This document shows, one piece after another, positions 39,962 to 48,850 of a stretch of DNA of 64,000 bases. The stretch lies in assembly GCA_964348665.1 (NCBI GenBank), contig CAYGDP010000023.1:1-64000 (forward strand), written 5' to 3'. Position numbers and translations under genes: made by a program. The DNA comes from CAYGDP01 sp964348665 (lineage in GTDB: Bacteria; Verrucomicrobiota; Verrucomicrobiia; Palsa-1439; CAYGDP01). The first letter of the stretch is position 1. Every line of letters starts with the position of its first letter. A model generated the notes under the pieces. It saw only the letters and a list, made by a program, of their open reading frames with translations, searched no databases and had not been told where the DNA came from.

Positions 39962-40786
39962 ATGAAGCCCCGGATTGTCAAAGTCGGGAAACTGGAGATC
40001 GGGCGCGGCCGACCGCTGACGCTCATCGCCGGACCGTGTGTGATCGAGAGCGAGCGCGCATGTCTTCGGCAGGCGGAATGGATGGCCGAGTGGGCGCGGC
40101 GCGACAAGGTGCCGCTGATTTTTAAGGCCAGCTACGACAAGGCAAACCGCAGTTCGCACAAGAGTTTTCGCGGCGTCGGTTTGCAGGCGGGTGTGGATAT
40201 TTTGCGGCGGGTCAAGGCCGAGCTTGGATTGCCGGTGTTGACAGATGTGCATCGCGAGGATCATGCCGATATTGTGGGCGAGGTGGCGGACGTGCTGCAA
40301 ATCCCTGCGTTTTTGTGTCGGCAAACGGATTTGCTGGTGGCAACGGCGGTGACCGGGTGCGTGGTGAATGTGAAGAAGGGACAGTTTCTTTCGCCGCAAG
40401 AAATGGGAAATATCGTGGAGAAACTGAAGGTAGCTGGGGCGAGTGGAATCTTGTTGACGGAGCGGGGGACGACGTTTGGGTTTCATAATCTTGTTGTGGA
40501 TATGCGCGGGTTGCCGGTGATGCAACGGTTTGGCTGGCCGGTGGTGTTTGACGCGACGCACAGCACGCAGTCTCCGGGCGGTCTTGGTGATCGTTCGGGC
40601 GGCGATCGCTCGATGGCGTCCGTGCTGGCGCGAGCGGCGGTCGCGGCGGGATGCGATGCGGTGTTTGTGGAGGTGCATCCGCGTCCGGAGCGGGCATTGT
40701 CGGATGCGGCGACGCAGTTGCCTCTATCGAAATTGCCACGATTATTCGAAATGCTGCGCGAAATTCATGGAATTGTGAACGAATGA
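39962..40786 (+). CDS. kdsA: 3-deoxy-8-phosphooctulonate synthase
   Basis: KdsA, 274 residues, condenses arabinose 5-phosphate with PEP to make KDO 8-phosphate for LPS inner core. The family features are LTLIAGPCVIESE, FKASYDKANRSSHKSFRG, LPVLTDVHRE and VVFDATHSTQSPGG. C26 in AGPC corresponds to the metal ligand of metal-dependent KdsA (as in Aquifex), where E. coli has Asn. It opens a run of overlapping genes for LPS export and phosphotransferase regulation. Confidence 0.96.
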   Translation: MKPRIVKVGKLEIGRGRPLTLIAGPCVIESERACLRQAEWMAEWARRDKVPLIFKASYDKANRSSHKSFRGVGLQAGVDILRRVKAELGLPVLTDVHREDHADIVGEVADVLQIPAFLCRQTDLLVATAVTGCVVNVKKGQFLSPQEMGNIVEKLKVAGASGILLTERGTTFGFHNLVVDMRGLPVMQRFGWPVVFDATHSTQSPGGLGDRSGGDRSMASVLARAAVAAGCDAVFVEVHPRPERALSDAATQLPLSKLPRLFEMLREIHGIVNE

Positions 40787-42480
40787 TGAGAACGACTCGA
40801 TTGTATTTATTGGTGGCCGTTTGCAGTGTGGCGGCGCCGGTGCTTGCGCAAAATCGTCTGCCGAAAGGCGCTTTCACTGACTTTAATGTTCCGGAGGAAG
40901 ATGAACAGGGGAATCTCCGATGGAACCTGCACGGCGACCGCGGTCGGATGCGCTCGGAAAATCTCGTCGAATTGGAAGGTGTCAAAGTTGAGTTTTATCG
41001 CGATGGCAAAGTGGACATGACGGTGACGACGACCGGCTGTCTTTTTGATCGTCGGGAAAAACAAGCCACGACGGACGGCACGGTGGAGATTCAGGCAGGC
41101 AACTATCAGATTACGGGGCGCGGATTGGAATGGCAGTCGGGGAAAAGTCTGGTGCAGATGAATCGGGACGTCAAAATTGTTTTGCCGCATGGTTTGAAAA
41201 CGACTGCGGGCGTCGTGCCGGCTGCGGATGCGCCGAAGATCCCGACGGTGATCACGTCTGAGCGGGGCGCGTTTGACACCTCACGACGCGTTGTGACGCT
41301 GGAAGGCAAAGTGGTCGTGGAAGATCTGGAAATGAAACTGCGCGCGGACAAAATGTTGGTGACATTCGCCGGTGACAATCAGGCGCAGCAGATCGAAGCG
41401 ACTGGCAACGTGGAGATCCAGCAGAAGGACATCGCTGCGCGCGGCGAGCGGGCGATGTATACGCGGGTGGATGGCAAGATGGTTTTGACGGGCAATCCCA
41501 CTGTGAAACAGCCGCAATGGAAGGTGGATGGAACCGAGATCGTATTTTTTCATGAGCAACAACTTGTCATCTGCCAGCAAGTTCGGCTCTTTCTGGAGCA
41601 GGGAGCGGCGGGACTCACGGCGAAGCCAGACCCGGCCAAGCCGATGACATTTGTTGTGGCGGAACATGGCGCATTTGACCCCAAGACACGGACGGCCGCC
41701 CTGGAAGGAAATGTCGTCGTGACGGATCCGCAGATGGTTTTGACGGCGAAGCGATTGAATTTGACTTTGGATGAGAAAAGCGAGGTCTCCCGGATTGATG
41801 CGATGGGTGGGGTGGTGATGAAGCAGATGGAGAAAACCGCTCGGGGCGAGCGCGCGGTGTACACCCGGTCGGATGGTCGAGTGGTGCTCACCGGTGACCC
41901 ATCGGTCACAGATTCGCAGGGTAACGTTCGGGGGGAAGAAATCGTTTTCAATAAGGACTCGGACACGATGGTCGTGGAGCGATGCGTGTTGACTTTGCAG
42001 GAAACTGCGGCGGGCGCGACGGCATTATTGCCAGACCAGCCAAATGTTCCGGCGAAAAAAGGACCGACGGTAGTTCGGGCTGGACGAGGGACGTTCGCCG
42101 GGCAAAAGCGGACAGCGCGATTCGATCAAAACGTCGCGGTGGATGCTCCCGATATGCAACTCACGGCGACGACGATGGATGTTATATTCGACGACAAACA
42201 GGCGATCATGCGCCTCGAGGCGGATGGCGACGTGCGAATTACGCAGCAGGGCAAATCCGCGCGCGGCGATCACGCAGTCTACACGCCTCGCGATGGAAAC
42301 GTGGCGTTGACGGGTCGCACGTGGATCGAGATGGCGGATGGATCGGTTGAATGTGAAACTATCACCTACAATCGCACCACGCAAAAATTTATATTTTCCG
42401 GCAATGCCCGCCTCACAATCAAAGGCGGCGCTGCCAGTATTCCCAATCTGCTTCCCAAAAAGGAGGCAGCGAAACCATGA
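40783..42480 (+). CDS. LptA/OstA-like LPS transport protein, multi-repeat
   Basis: The 565-residue product has a signal peptide (RLYLLVAVCSVAAPVLA) and several LptA/OstA beta-jellyroll repeats with recurrent motifs: RTVTLEGKVVVEDLEMKLRADKM-like, ITARGERAMYTRVDGKMVLTGNP, ARGERAVYTRSDGRVVLTGDP and ARGDHAVYTPRDGNVALTGR. At about 565 residues it is three times the usual periplasmic LptA bridge (about 185), so it may contribute both LptC-like and LptA-like segments. It starts inside the kdsA stop and overlaps lptB by 4 nt. Confidence 0.85.
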   Translation: MMRTTRLYLLVAVCSVAAPVLAQNRLPKGAFTDFNVPEEDEQGNLRWNLHGDRGRMRSENLVELEGVKVEFYRDGKVDMTVTTTGCLFDRREKQATTDGTVEIQAGNYQITGRGLEWQSGKSLVQMNRDVKIVLPHGLKTTAGVVPAADAPKIPTVITSERGAFDTSRRVVTLEGKVVVEDLEMKLRADKMLVTFAGDNQAQQIEATGNVEIQQKDIAARGERAMYTRVDGKMVLTGNPTVKQPQWKVDGTEIVFFHEQQLVICQQVRLFLEQGAAGLTAKPDPAKPMTFVVAEHGAFDPKTRTAALEGNVVVTDPQMVLTAKRLNLTLDEKSEVSRIDAMGGVVMKQMEKTARGERAVYTRSDGRVVLTGDPSVTDSQGNVRGEEIVFNKDSDTMVVERCVLTLQETAAGATALLPDQPNVPAKKGPTVVRAGRGTFAGQKRTARFDQNVAVDAPDMQLTATTMDVIFDDKQAIMRLEADGDVRITQQGKSARGDHAVYTPRDGNVALTGRTWIEMADGSVECETITYNRTTQKFIFSGNARLTIKGGAASIPNLLPKKEAAKP

Positions 42481-43220
42481 AAGCGCTGCGAACGGCATCC
42501 CTCGTGAAAGAATACCGTCCGTGGTTGAGCCGGAACGGTGGGCGCCGGGTTGTGGATGGCGTGGATGTAAAGGTGAACCGCGGCGAAGTGGTCGGATTAC
42601 TCGGACCGAACGGGGCGGGGAAGACGACGAGTTTTTACATGATCGTTGGGCTGGTACGACCGACAGCGGGGCGCGTTTTTCTGGGTGACGAAGACATTAC
42701 CGATTGGCCGATGTACCGGCGCGCCCGGCGCGGGGTGGGGTATTTGTCACAGGAACCATCCGTCTTTCGAAAGTTATCTGTGGAACAGAATCTCGACGCT
42801 ATTTTGGAGACGCTGACAATATCACAGGAAGAACAACGAGGGCGTCGGGAGCGGCTATTGACCGATTTGAATCTTGTTGGCGTGCGAACGCAAATGGCAT
42901 ATACCTTAAGCGGCGGTGAACGGCGCCGGCTGGAAATCGCGAGGGCGTTGACGACCGAGCCGGAATTTTTGCTGCTGGATGAACCGTTTAGCGGCATTGA
43001 TCCGATTCGAGTCAGCGAGATTCAGCAAATTATATTGGCGCTCAAGAAGAAGGGGTTGGGTATATTGATGACTGACCACAATGTTCGGGAGACGTTATCG
43101 GTGGTGGACCGGGCGTATTTGATTTGTGAGGGGCGGGTGGAACGGGAGGGGACGAGTGATTTTTTGATGAACGACCCGAAGAGCCGCGAGATTTATCTCG
43201 GACCGCGGTTTCGGATGTGA
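42477..43220 (+). CDS. lptB: LPS export ABC transporter ATP-binding protein
   Basis: LptB, 247 residues, is the ATPase that extracts LPS from the inner membrane. It has Walker A GPNGAGKTT, the GYLSQEPSVFRKLSVEQN Q-loop region typical of LptB, signature LSGGERRR and Walker B LLLDEPFSGIDP, followed by TDHNVRETL. It overlaps the LptA-like gene by 4 nt. The order lptA-lptB-hpf matches many diderm bacteria, but rpoN, often between lptB and hpf, is absent. Confidence 0.96.
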   Translation: MKALRTASLVKEYRPWLSRNGGRRVVDGVDVKVNRGEVVGLLGPNGAGKTTSFYMIVGLVRPTAGRVFLGDEDITDWPMYRRARRGVGYLSQEPSVFRKLSVEQNLDAILETLTISQEEQRGRRERLLTDLNLVGVRTQMAYTLSGGERRRLEIARALTTEPEFLLLDEPFSGIDPIRVSEIQQIILALKKKGLGILMTDHNVRETLSVVDRAYLICEGRVEREGTSDFLMNDPKSREIYLGPRFRM

Positions 43221-43237
43221 TCAAGAAAGGAGCAACG

Positions 43238-43819
43238 ATGCATACCGCACAAGAAGAAATCGCAGTGATCGTGACTGGCCGTCATCTTGCGGTGACCGAG
43301 CCGATCAAGGAGTACGCGCACAAAAAAATCGAACATCTGGGGCTGGAATTTCCGCGGGTGATTGAGGCCCGATTCATCCTCGATGTGGACCGTCACCATT
43401 CGCACCGGCACATCGCCGAGTTGATCCTCCACTGCGCCAATCACATCACCATCGAGGCAAAGGAGGAATCGGATGATCTGTATGCCTCGATTGATGGCGT
43501 AATTGACAAGGCGCGCCGCCGGATGGCGAAAGCGAAAGCCAAAATTCAGCGCCACAAACCGCGCCGAGCGAAGAGTTTCGAGGTGGATTTGCAAGTGCTC
43601 AAGCCCGGTGGTGAGGACGAAGAAGAACGGAGTGATGAGCCAAAAGTCGTGTTGACCGAGAAATTTGCCATCAAACCGATGTTTGTGGATGAAGCGGTCA
43701 TGCAACTGGAGGTCTCTCATGATCAGTTTCTCGTCTTTCTCAATGCCGAGTCGGAAAAAGTCAACGTCCTCTATCGCCGAAAGAGCGGCAATTATGGGCT
43801 GATTCAGCCGACGCTTTAG
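43238..43819 (+). CDS. hpf: Ribosome hibernation promoting factor, long form
   Basis: The 193-residue product has the N-terminal S30AE domain (VTGRHLAVTEPIKEYAHKKIEHL) that occupies the decoding centre, a charged linker and the C-terminal dimerisation domain (VVLTEKFAIKPMFVDEAVMQLEVSHDQFLVFLNAESEKVNVLYRR). The length marks the long form that dimerises ribosomes by itself. ATG 43238 is chosen because AAAGGAG lies 7 nt upstream; the alternative GTG 43217 overlaps lptB. Confidence 0.93.
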   Translation: MHTAQEEIAVIVTGRHLAVTEPIKEYAHKKIEHLGLEFPRVIEARFILDVDRHHSHRHIAELILHCANHITIEAKEESDDLYASIDGVIDKARRRMAKAKAKIQRHKPRRAKSFEVDLQVLKPGGEDEEERSDEPKVVLTEKFAIKPMFVDEAVMQLEVSHDQFLVFLNAESEKVNVLYRRKSGNYGLIQPTL

Positions 43820-43822
43820 TTC

Positions 43823-44800
43823 ATGAGCGCGAAAAGCCGATCCAAAATCACGGCGCCGGCCGTTACGGTCGAGCGTTTTTTCCAGCAGCATGCTGGCGCG
43901 TTGGGACTAAAACTCCTGGCTGGCAGCTCGGGTTTTCGCCGTCGCATCAACGAAGGCGCAGTCAACCGCCCCGGCCTGAAATTGGCTGGATTTCGCAAGT
44001 ACTTCGCGTTTCGCCGGATCCAAATCATCGGCGATGGCGAGGTGACCTATCTCAAGTCACTCCGCCGCGATGTGCGGCTGCGCCGGATTGAGTCGTTGTT
44101 TCAAGCAAAAATTCCGTGCCTGATTTTTGCCCGTAATTTGAATCCACCGCCGGAATTGCTCGAACAGGCAGAACAATATCGCACCGCTGTGTTCAAGTCG
44201 CCGATGATCACGATGGACTTGATCAATAAAGCTACGCTACTGCTCGATATGGAATTTTCGCCGCGCACCACCGAGCACGGCACGATGGTGGATATCTTCG
44301 GCATCGGCGTGTTGATCAAAGGCGAAAGCGGGATCGGCAAAAGCGAGACGGCCCTCGCGCTTCTCGAACGAGGCTACAGTCTCGTCAGCGACGATATCAC
44401 CAGGCTCTATGTTCTCGACGGACGCGAACTGATGGGCACATCGTCCGATTTAACGCAATATCACATGGAAGTACGGGGCTTGGGTATCATCAATGTCGCT
44501 CAAATTTTCGGGGTGCGTTCCATTCGTAATGAAAAACGGGTGGATTTGGTCGTGACGCTTAAGGAGTGGAACGATGTGAAAGACATTGACCGACTTGGCG
44601 CCGAGCGCGCGAATTATGAGATTCTCAGGATTAAAGTGCCACAAGTAATCATTCCTGTGCGGCCGGGGCGGGATATTGCGCAACTGATCGAGGTCGCTGC
44701 GCTCGATCAGAAGCTCAAAAGCATGGGACACAACTCGGCCAAGGAGCTAAATGCGCGTTTGCTGGAGCGGATGCGAACCAAGGCCCCCTCGCAATCGTGA
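43823..44800 (+). CDS. hprK: HPr kinase/phosphorylase
   Basis: HprK, 325 residues, phosphorylates HPr on serine and reverses it, coupling carbon status to regulation. The Walker A motif is GESGIGKS (about residues 167-174), the conserved HGTMVD (H152) and the signature GYSLVSDD are present, and the C-terminus has RPGRDIAQLIEVAA. It is followed with overlap by genes for its substrate HPr and for EI. Confidence 0.96.
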   Translation: MSAKSRSKITAPAVTVERFFQQHAGALGLKLLAGSSGFRRRINEGAVNRPGLKLAGFRKYFAFRRIQIIGDGEVTYLKSLRRDVRLRRIESLFQAKIPCLIFARNLNPPPELLEQAEQYRTAVFKSPMITMDLINKATLLLDMEFSPRTTEHGTMVDIFGIGVLIKGESGIGKSETALALLERGYSLVSDDITRLYVLDGRELMGTSSDLTQYHMEVRGLGIINVAQIFGVRSIRNEKRVDLVVTLKEWNDVKDIDRLGAERANYEILRIKVPQVIIPVRPGRDIAQLIEVAALDQKLKSMGHNSAKELNARLLERMRTKAPSQS

Positions 44801-45093
44801 CCACCAAACGCACCACGCGCCCAGAAGAGGTTGTTCGCGAGCTGACGATCGTGAACAAGTTGGGATTACATCAGCGCCCGGCAGCTGCGTTCGTGAGGAT
44901 CGCCAGCAAGTTCGAAGCGGAGGTTGTCGTCGAAAAAGACGGTGAAGAAGTCAATGGGAAGAGCATCCTCGGAATGCTTACGCTCGCGGCCAGTTGTGGC
45001 GAAACGATCAAGATCACCACACGCGGACGTGATGCGGATGAAGCGATGAAGGCGTTGGAAGAACTGGTCGCCAGCAAGTTCGGAGAAGAATGA
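44797..45093 (+). CDS. ptsH: Phosphocarrier protein HPr
   Basis: HPr, 98 residues, carries phosphate from EI. The PEP-dependent site is H25 (KLGLHQRPAA) and the HprK-dependent regulatory site is S57 (VNGKSILGMLTLA), both intact. The first 10 residues are an extra N-terminal extension. The start is GTG 44797, overlapping the hprK stop; the stop overlaps the ptsI start, so the three are translationally coupled. Confidence 0.95.
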   Translation: MTTKRTTRPEEVVRELTIVNKLGLHQRPAAAFVRIASKFEAEVVVEKDGEEVNGKSILGMLTLAASCGETIKITTRGRDADEAMKALEELVASKFGEE

Positions 45094-46871
45094 GCGATAC
45101 CCAGCAAGAACATATTTTGCGCGGCGTGGGCGTTTCGCCTGGCATCGCGCGCGGGCAGATTTTTGCGTTCGGTGGCGCCGACGAGACCGTCCCGCAACAT
45201 CCGATCTCCGCCGACCAAGTTTCTGCGGAAATCGGCCGGTTTGAGCAGGCGTTGCTGGCCACTCGCCAACAAATCATCACCATCCGCCATGAAGTTTCGC
45301 TCGCGTTGGGAACGCAGGACGCCAGTATTTTCGACGCGCACCTGCTCGTGGTGGAAGATGTGACGTTGGTCGAACAAGTTGTCCGGCGATTGCAAACCGA
45401 GCTTTGGAATGTCGAATATGTCTTCGCCCAAGTCGCGGAGCGTTACGCCGCAACGTTGGCCGACAGTGAAGACACCTATCTGCGCGAGCGCGCCGCCGAT
45501 ATTCGCGACGTGAGCCGGCGAATTCTACGAAATCTTATTGGCAAAGCGCACGAAGACCTGCGTCATCTTACCGGCGACCGGGTCGTTGTCGCATACGACA
45601 TCTCGCCATCAGACACCGCCACGATTGACCGAGAGCACGTCAAAGGGTTCGCGACGGATATCGGCAGTCGCACCTCGCACACGGCCATCATGGCGCGCGC
45701 AATGGAAATCCCCGCCATCGTCGGTTTGCGAGATGCCAGCCGGCGTGTTCACAGCGGCACGACCGTCTTGCTCGATGGTTACCAAGGGCTGCTGATTCTT
45801 AACCCGACACCCGAAACACTAAAACGCTACGACGAAATTGAGACCCGGCACGCGGCGGTTCTTGCGCGCCTCATGTCTGAAAAAGACAAACCCGCCGAGA
45901 CTCGTGACGGTCACCGCATCGTTCTCTCTGCCAACCTTGAGCAAATCGAAGAGGCTCATTCCGTCGCCGAGCACGGCGCCGAAGGCATTGGCCTCTATCG
46001 GACCGAATTTCTTTTTATGAACCGGGAAATATTGCCAACCGAGGACGAGCAATTCGAGGCGTATGCGGGAGTCACCCGCCAAATCAAGCCGTATGCCGTC
46101 ATCATCCGCACCCTGGATCTCGGGGGCGACAAATTTCTGTCGCATCTCGATGTGCCGCACGAACTCAACCCATTTCTAGGGTGGCGCGCGATCCGATTCT
46201 GTCTGGAACGAGTGGATATCTTCAAGGTTCAACTCCGCGCCATCCTCCGCGCGAGCGCTCTCGGCAAAGTCAGGATCATGTACCCGATGATTTCTACCGT
46301 CAACGAAATGATCCGCGCCAACGCCATCCTCGACGAATGTAAAGCCGAATTGAAAAACGAAGGGAAACCGTTTGACGAAAACATTGAGGTAGGTGCGATG
46401 ATCGAAGTGCCCAGCGCTGCTCTGACGGCTGATGTGCTGGCTGCCGAGGCGGATTTCTTTTCCATCGGCACCAACGACCTGATTCAATATTCCCTCGCCG
46501 TGGATCGCGTGAACGAAAAAATTGCGCATCTCTATGAGCCAACCCATCCGGCGATTCTCAAGCTCGTCAAAAATGTCGTGGATGCCGCCCATCAACACGG
46601 GATCTGGGTCGGCGTCTGCGGCGAAATGGCGGGTGAACCGATTTTTGTGCCGCTCCTGGTCGGGCTGGGTGTGGACGAGCTTTCCACGGATCCTGCCACG
46701 ACGCCCCGCGTCAAAATGATGATTCGTTCCCTTAATTGGAAAGATGCCGAAGCGCTCGCCGTCGAGGCGCTCAAGTGCCGCACGGGACGGGAAGTTTTTG
46801 CGCGCACACTGGCCATGGCGCGAAAAGTAGCGCCGGAGGTCATCGAACTTTCCACCCTCGCCGCGCCATGA
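45090..46871 (+). CDS. ptsI: PTS enzyme I
   Basis: Enzyme I, 593 residues, autophosphorylates from PEP and passes phosphate to HPr. The phospho-histidine is H197 in GSRTSHTAIMAR. The PEP-binding C-terminal domain has EGIGLYRTEFLFMNR, LDLGGDKFL, VGAMIEVPSAALTAD, FFSIGTNDLIQYSLAVDR and VCGEMAG. No EII sugar transporter is in the window, so the pair may serve regulation, or the EIIs lie elsewhere. It overlaps the following gene by 4 nt. Confidence 0.96.
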   Translation: MSDTQQEHILRGVGVSPGIARGQIFAFGGADETVPQHPISADQVSAEIGRFEQALLATRQQIITIRHEVSLALGTQDASIFDAHLLVVEDVTLVEQVVRRLQTELWNVEYVFAQVAERYAATLADSEDTYLRERAADIRDVSRRILRNLIGKAHEDLRHLTGDRVVVAYDISPSDTATIDREHVKGFATDIGSRTSHTAIMARAMEIPAIVGLRDASRRVHSGTTVLLDGYQGLLILNPTPETLKRYDEIETRHAAVLARLMSEKDKPAETRDGHRIVLSANLEQIEEAHSVAEHGAEGIGLYRTEFLFMNREILPTEDEQFEAYAGVTRQIKPYAVIIRTLDLGGDKFLSHLDVPHELNPFLGWRAIRFCLERVDIFKVQLRAILRASALGKVRIMYPMISTVNEMIRANAILDECKAELKNEGKPFDENIEVGAMIEVPSAALTADVLAAEADFFSIGTNDLIQYSLAVDRVNEKIAHLYEPTHPAILKLVKNVVDAAHQHGIWVGVCGEMAGEPIFVPLLVGLGVDELSTDPATTPRVKMMIRSLNWKDAEALAVEALKCRTGREVFARTLAMARKVAPEVIELSTLAAP

Positions 46872-47656
46872 AACTCCTTGTTCTTGCGGCGGGATATGCG
46901 ACGCGGCTCTATCCGCTCACGCTTCACACCGCCAAACCGCTGTTGCCGGTGGCCGGCCGCCCTATGTTGGAACATATCCTCGAAAAATTCCACGGCACCA
47001 ACGACTTGGACGTTGCCTATATCGTTGCCAACGCAAAATTCACGGCCGATTTTCAGCGCTGGGCGCAAACCTATTCTCCTACACGTTCAACAATCCAACA
47101 CTCCAACACTCCATTGCCACAAATTAAAATCCTCAACGACGGCTCGACCAGTGACGAAACCCGCTTGGGCGCGATCGGCGACATCCGGTTTGTGATCCAA
47201 TCCGAAACAGTTGACGATGATCTCATCGTTGTTGCCGGGGACAATCTTTTCACCGAATCCGCTGCCGATTTTCTCGCCGCCGCCTGCACCCGTGCCAAAC
47301 GAGACGAGGCGACCATCGCGGTGTACGATGTCGGTGATCTTGCTCAAGTCCGCTCCAAATACAACAGCATCACTGCCGACGCCAGCGCGCGTGTTACGGC
47401 CTTCGTCGAGAAAGACCCTCATGCCACCAGCACCGTGACGGCCATCTGTCTCTACTATTTTCCCCGCAGCACGCTCTCTCTCCTCGATCGGTATCTTGTA
47501 GAAAACCCGCGCGCAACCGACAAGCCAGGCCATTATATTCAGTGGCTTTACCGCCAAATTCCAGTTTACACCTACCGTCTCGGCGGGGTATGGTGGGACA
47601 TCGGCAGTCCCGAAACGTATGCCGAAGCGAATCAATATCTCACAGCGAAGCCATGA
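46868..47656 (+). CDS. Sugar-phosphate nucleotidyltransferase
   Basis: The 262-residue product starts with the nucleotidyltransferase loop LVLAAGYATRLYPLTLHTAKPLLP and has DDLIVVAGDNLF and WWDIGSPETYAEAN, typical of RmlA/GalU/GlmU-like enzymes that make nucleotide sugars. The segment YSPTRSTIQHSNTPLP (about residues 69-84) is encoded by tandem CCAACACT repeats and looks like a repeat-derived insertion in a surface loop. Substrates cannot be stated. It overlaps metK by 4 nt. Confidence 0.88.
   Translation: MKLLVLAAGYATRLYPLTLHTAKPLLPVAGRPMLEHILEKFHGTNDLDVAYIVANAKFTADFQRWAQTYSPTRSTIQHSNTPLPQIKILNDGSTSDETRLGAIGDIRFVIQSETVDDDLIVVAGDNLFTESAADFLAAACTRAKRDEATIAVYDVGDLAQVRSKYNSITADASARVTAFVEKDPHATSTVTAICLYYFPRSTLSLLDRYLVENPRATDKPGHYIQWLYRQIPVYTYRLGGVWWDIGSPETYAEANQYLTAKP
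47095..47110. repeat. Tandem CCAACACT x2 inside the nucleotidyltransferase gene
   Basis: Two exact 8-base units followed by the variant CCATTGCC, embedded in sequence of lower complexity than the flanking gene (AACAATCCAACACTCC). Confidence 0.7.
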
Positions 47657-48831
47657 AACGAAAATATCTATTTACCAGCGAATCCGTCACCGAAGGTCAC
47701 CCCGACAAGGTCTGCGACCTCATCTCCGATGCCGTCCTCGATGCGTGTCTCGTCGTGGATGCGCAGAGTCGCGTCGCCTGCGAGACCCTCGCCAAATCCG
47801 ACCTCGTCGTCCTCGCTGGAGAGATCACCACCTCGGCCGAGCCGGATTTCGAGCTAATCGTGCGCGAATGCATCCGCGAAATCGGTTACATCAAAAAAAT
47901 CAGCCCCGCTTTCAATGAAGACGTCAAAATTCTTTCTGCCATCACCCGTCAAAGCCCGGATATCGCCCAAGGTGTTGACGCCAAAGCCGCCGAGGGAAAA
48001 TCTCACGCGGAGCAAGGCGCGGGAGATCAAGGATTGATGTTCGGGTTCGCCTGCTGCGAAACGACGGAACTCATGCCCGCCCCCATCATGTACTCGCATA
48101 ATCTCGGCAAATCGCTCCGGGAAGCTCGCCGCAGCGGCAAACTCCCGTGGCTCCGTCCCGATGGCAAAACGCAAGTTACTGTCGAATACGACGAAAACAA
48201 ACCAGTGCGCATCGCCACTATCGTCGTCAGCAATCAACATGCGCCCGACGTGAAGCACAAGGAAATCCGCGAGACCATCATCGAAGAGATCATTAAGAAA
48301 ACCATTCCCGCCAATCTGCTCGATAAAAAGACGGAGTATCTCGTCAATCCTACCGGTAAGTTTGCCGTCGGCGGTCCCGAAGGCGATGCGGGTCTTACCG
48401 GTCGCAAGATCATTGTGGATACCTACGGTGGAATGGGGCGGCATGGGGGAGGGGCGTTCAGCGGCAAGGACCCATCGAAAGTTGACCGCAGCGCCGCGTA
48501 TATGGGACGGTACGTGGCCAAAAACATCGTTGCCGCCGGCTTGGCGGAGCGGTGTGAAGTCCAGTTCGCGTATGCCATCGGTCATCCCGAACCGGTCAGT
48601 GTATTCGTCAACACCTTCGGCACCGGCAACGTAGCCGATGCAGCGATCGAACGCGCCGTTTGTGAAGTCTTCAGCTTTAAGCCCGCTGCGATCATCAAAC
48701 AACTCAATCTTCTCCGCCCGATCTATCGCAAGACCACCAACTACGGACACTTCGGCAAAACAGGCGACGACAACACTTTCACCTGGGAACGCACCGATAA
48801 AGCCGACGCATTGAAAAAAACAGTAAAATAA
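47653..48831 (+). CDS. metK: S-adenosylmethionine synthetase
   Basis: MetK, 392 residues, makes SAM from methionine and ATP. Hallmarks are FTSESVTEGHPDKVCDLISDAVLD, the signature GAGDQGLMFGFA, and GGRKIIVDTYGG-like TGRKIIVDTYGGMGRHGGGAFSG (split motif) with KDPSKVDRSAAYM. There is no riboswitch before this gene; it follows the nucleotidyltransferase with overlap. It converges on the giant gene with only 19 nt between stops. Confidence 0.97.
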   Translation: MKRKYLFTSESVTEGHPDKVCDLISDAVLDACLVVDAQSRVACETLAKSDLVVLAGEITTSAEPDFELIVRECIREIGYIKKISPAFNEDVKILSAITRQSPDIAQGVDAKAAEGKSHAEQGAGDQGLMFGFACCETTELMPAPIMYSHNLGKSLREARRSGKLPWLRPDGKTQVTVEYDENKPVRIATIVVSNQHAPDVKHKEIRETIIEEIIKKTIPANLLDKKTEYLVNPTGKFAVGGPEGDAGLTGRKIIVDTYGGMGRHGGGAFSGKDPSKVDRSAAYMGRYVAKNIVAAGLAERCEVQFAYAIGHPEPVSVFVNTFGTGNVADAAIERAVCEVFSFKPAAIIKQLNLLRPIYRKTTNYGHFGKTGDDNTFTWERTDKADALKKTVK

Positions 48832-48850
48832 CCTGTGCAAATTGTTCTGG

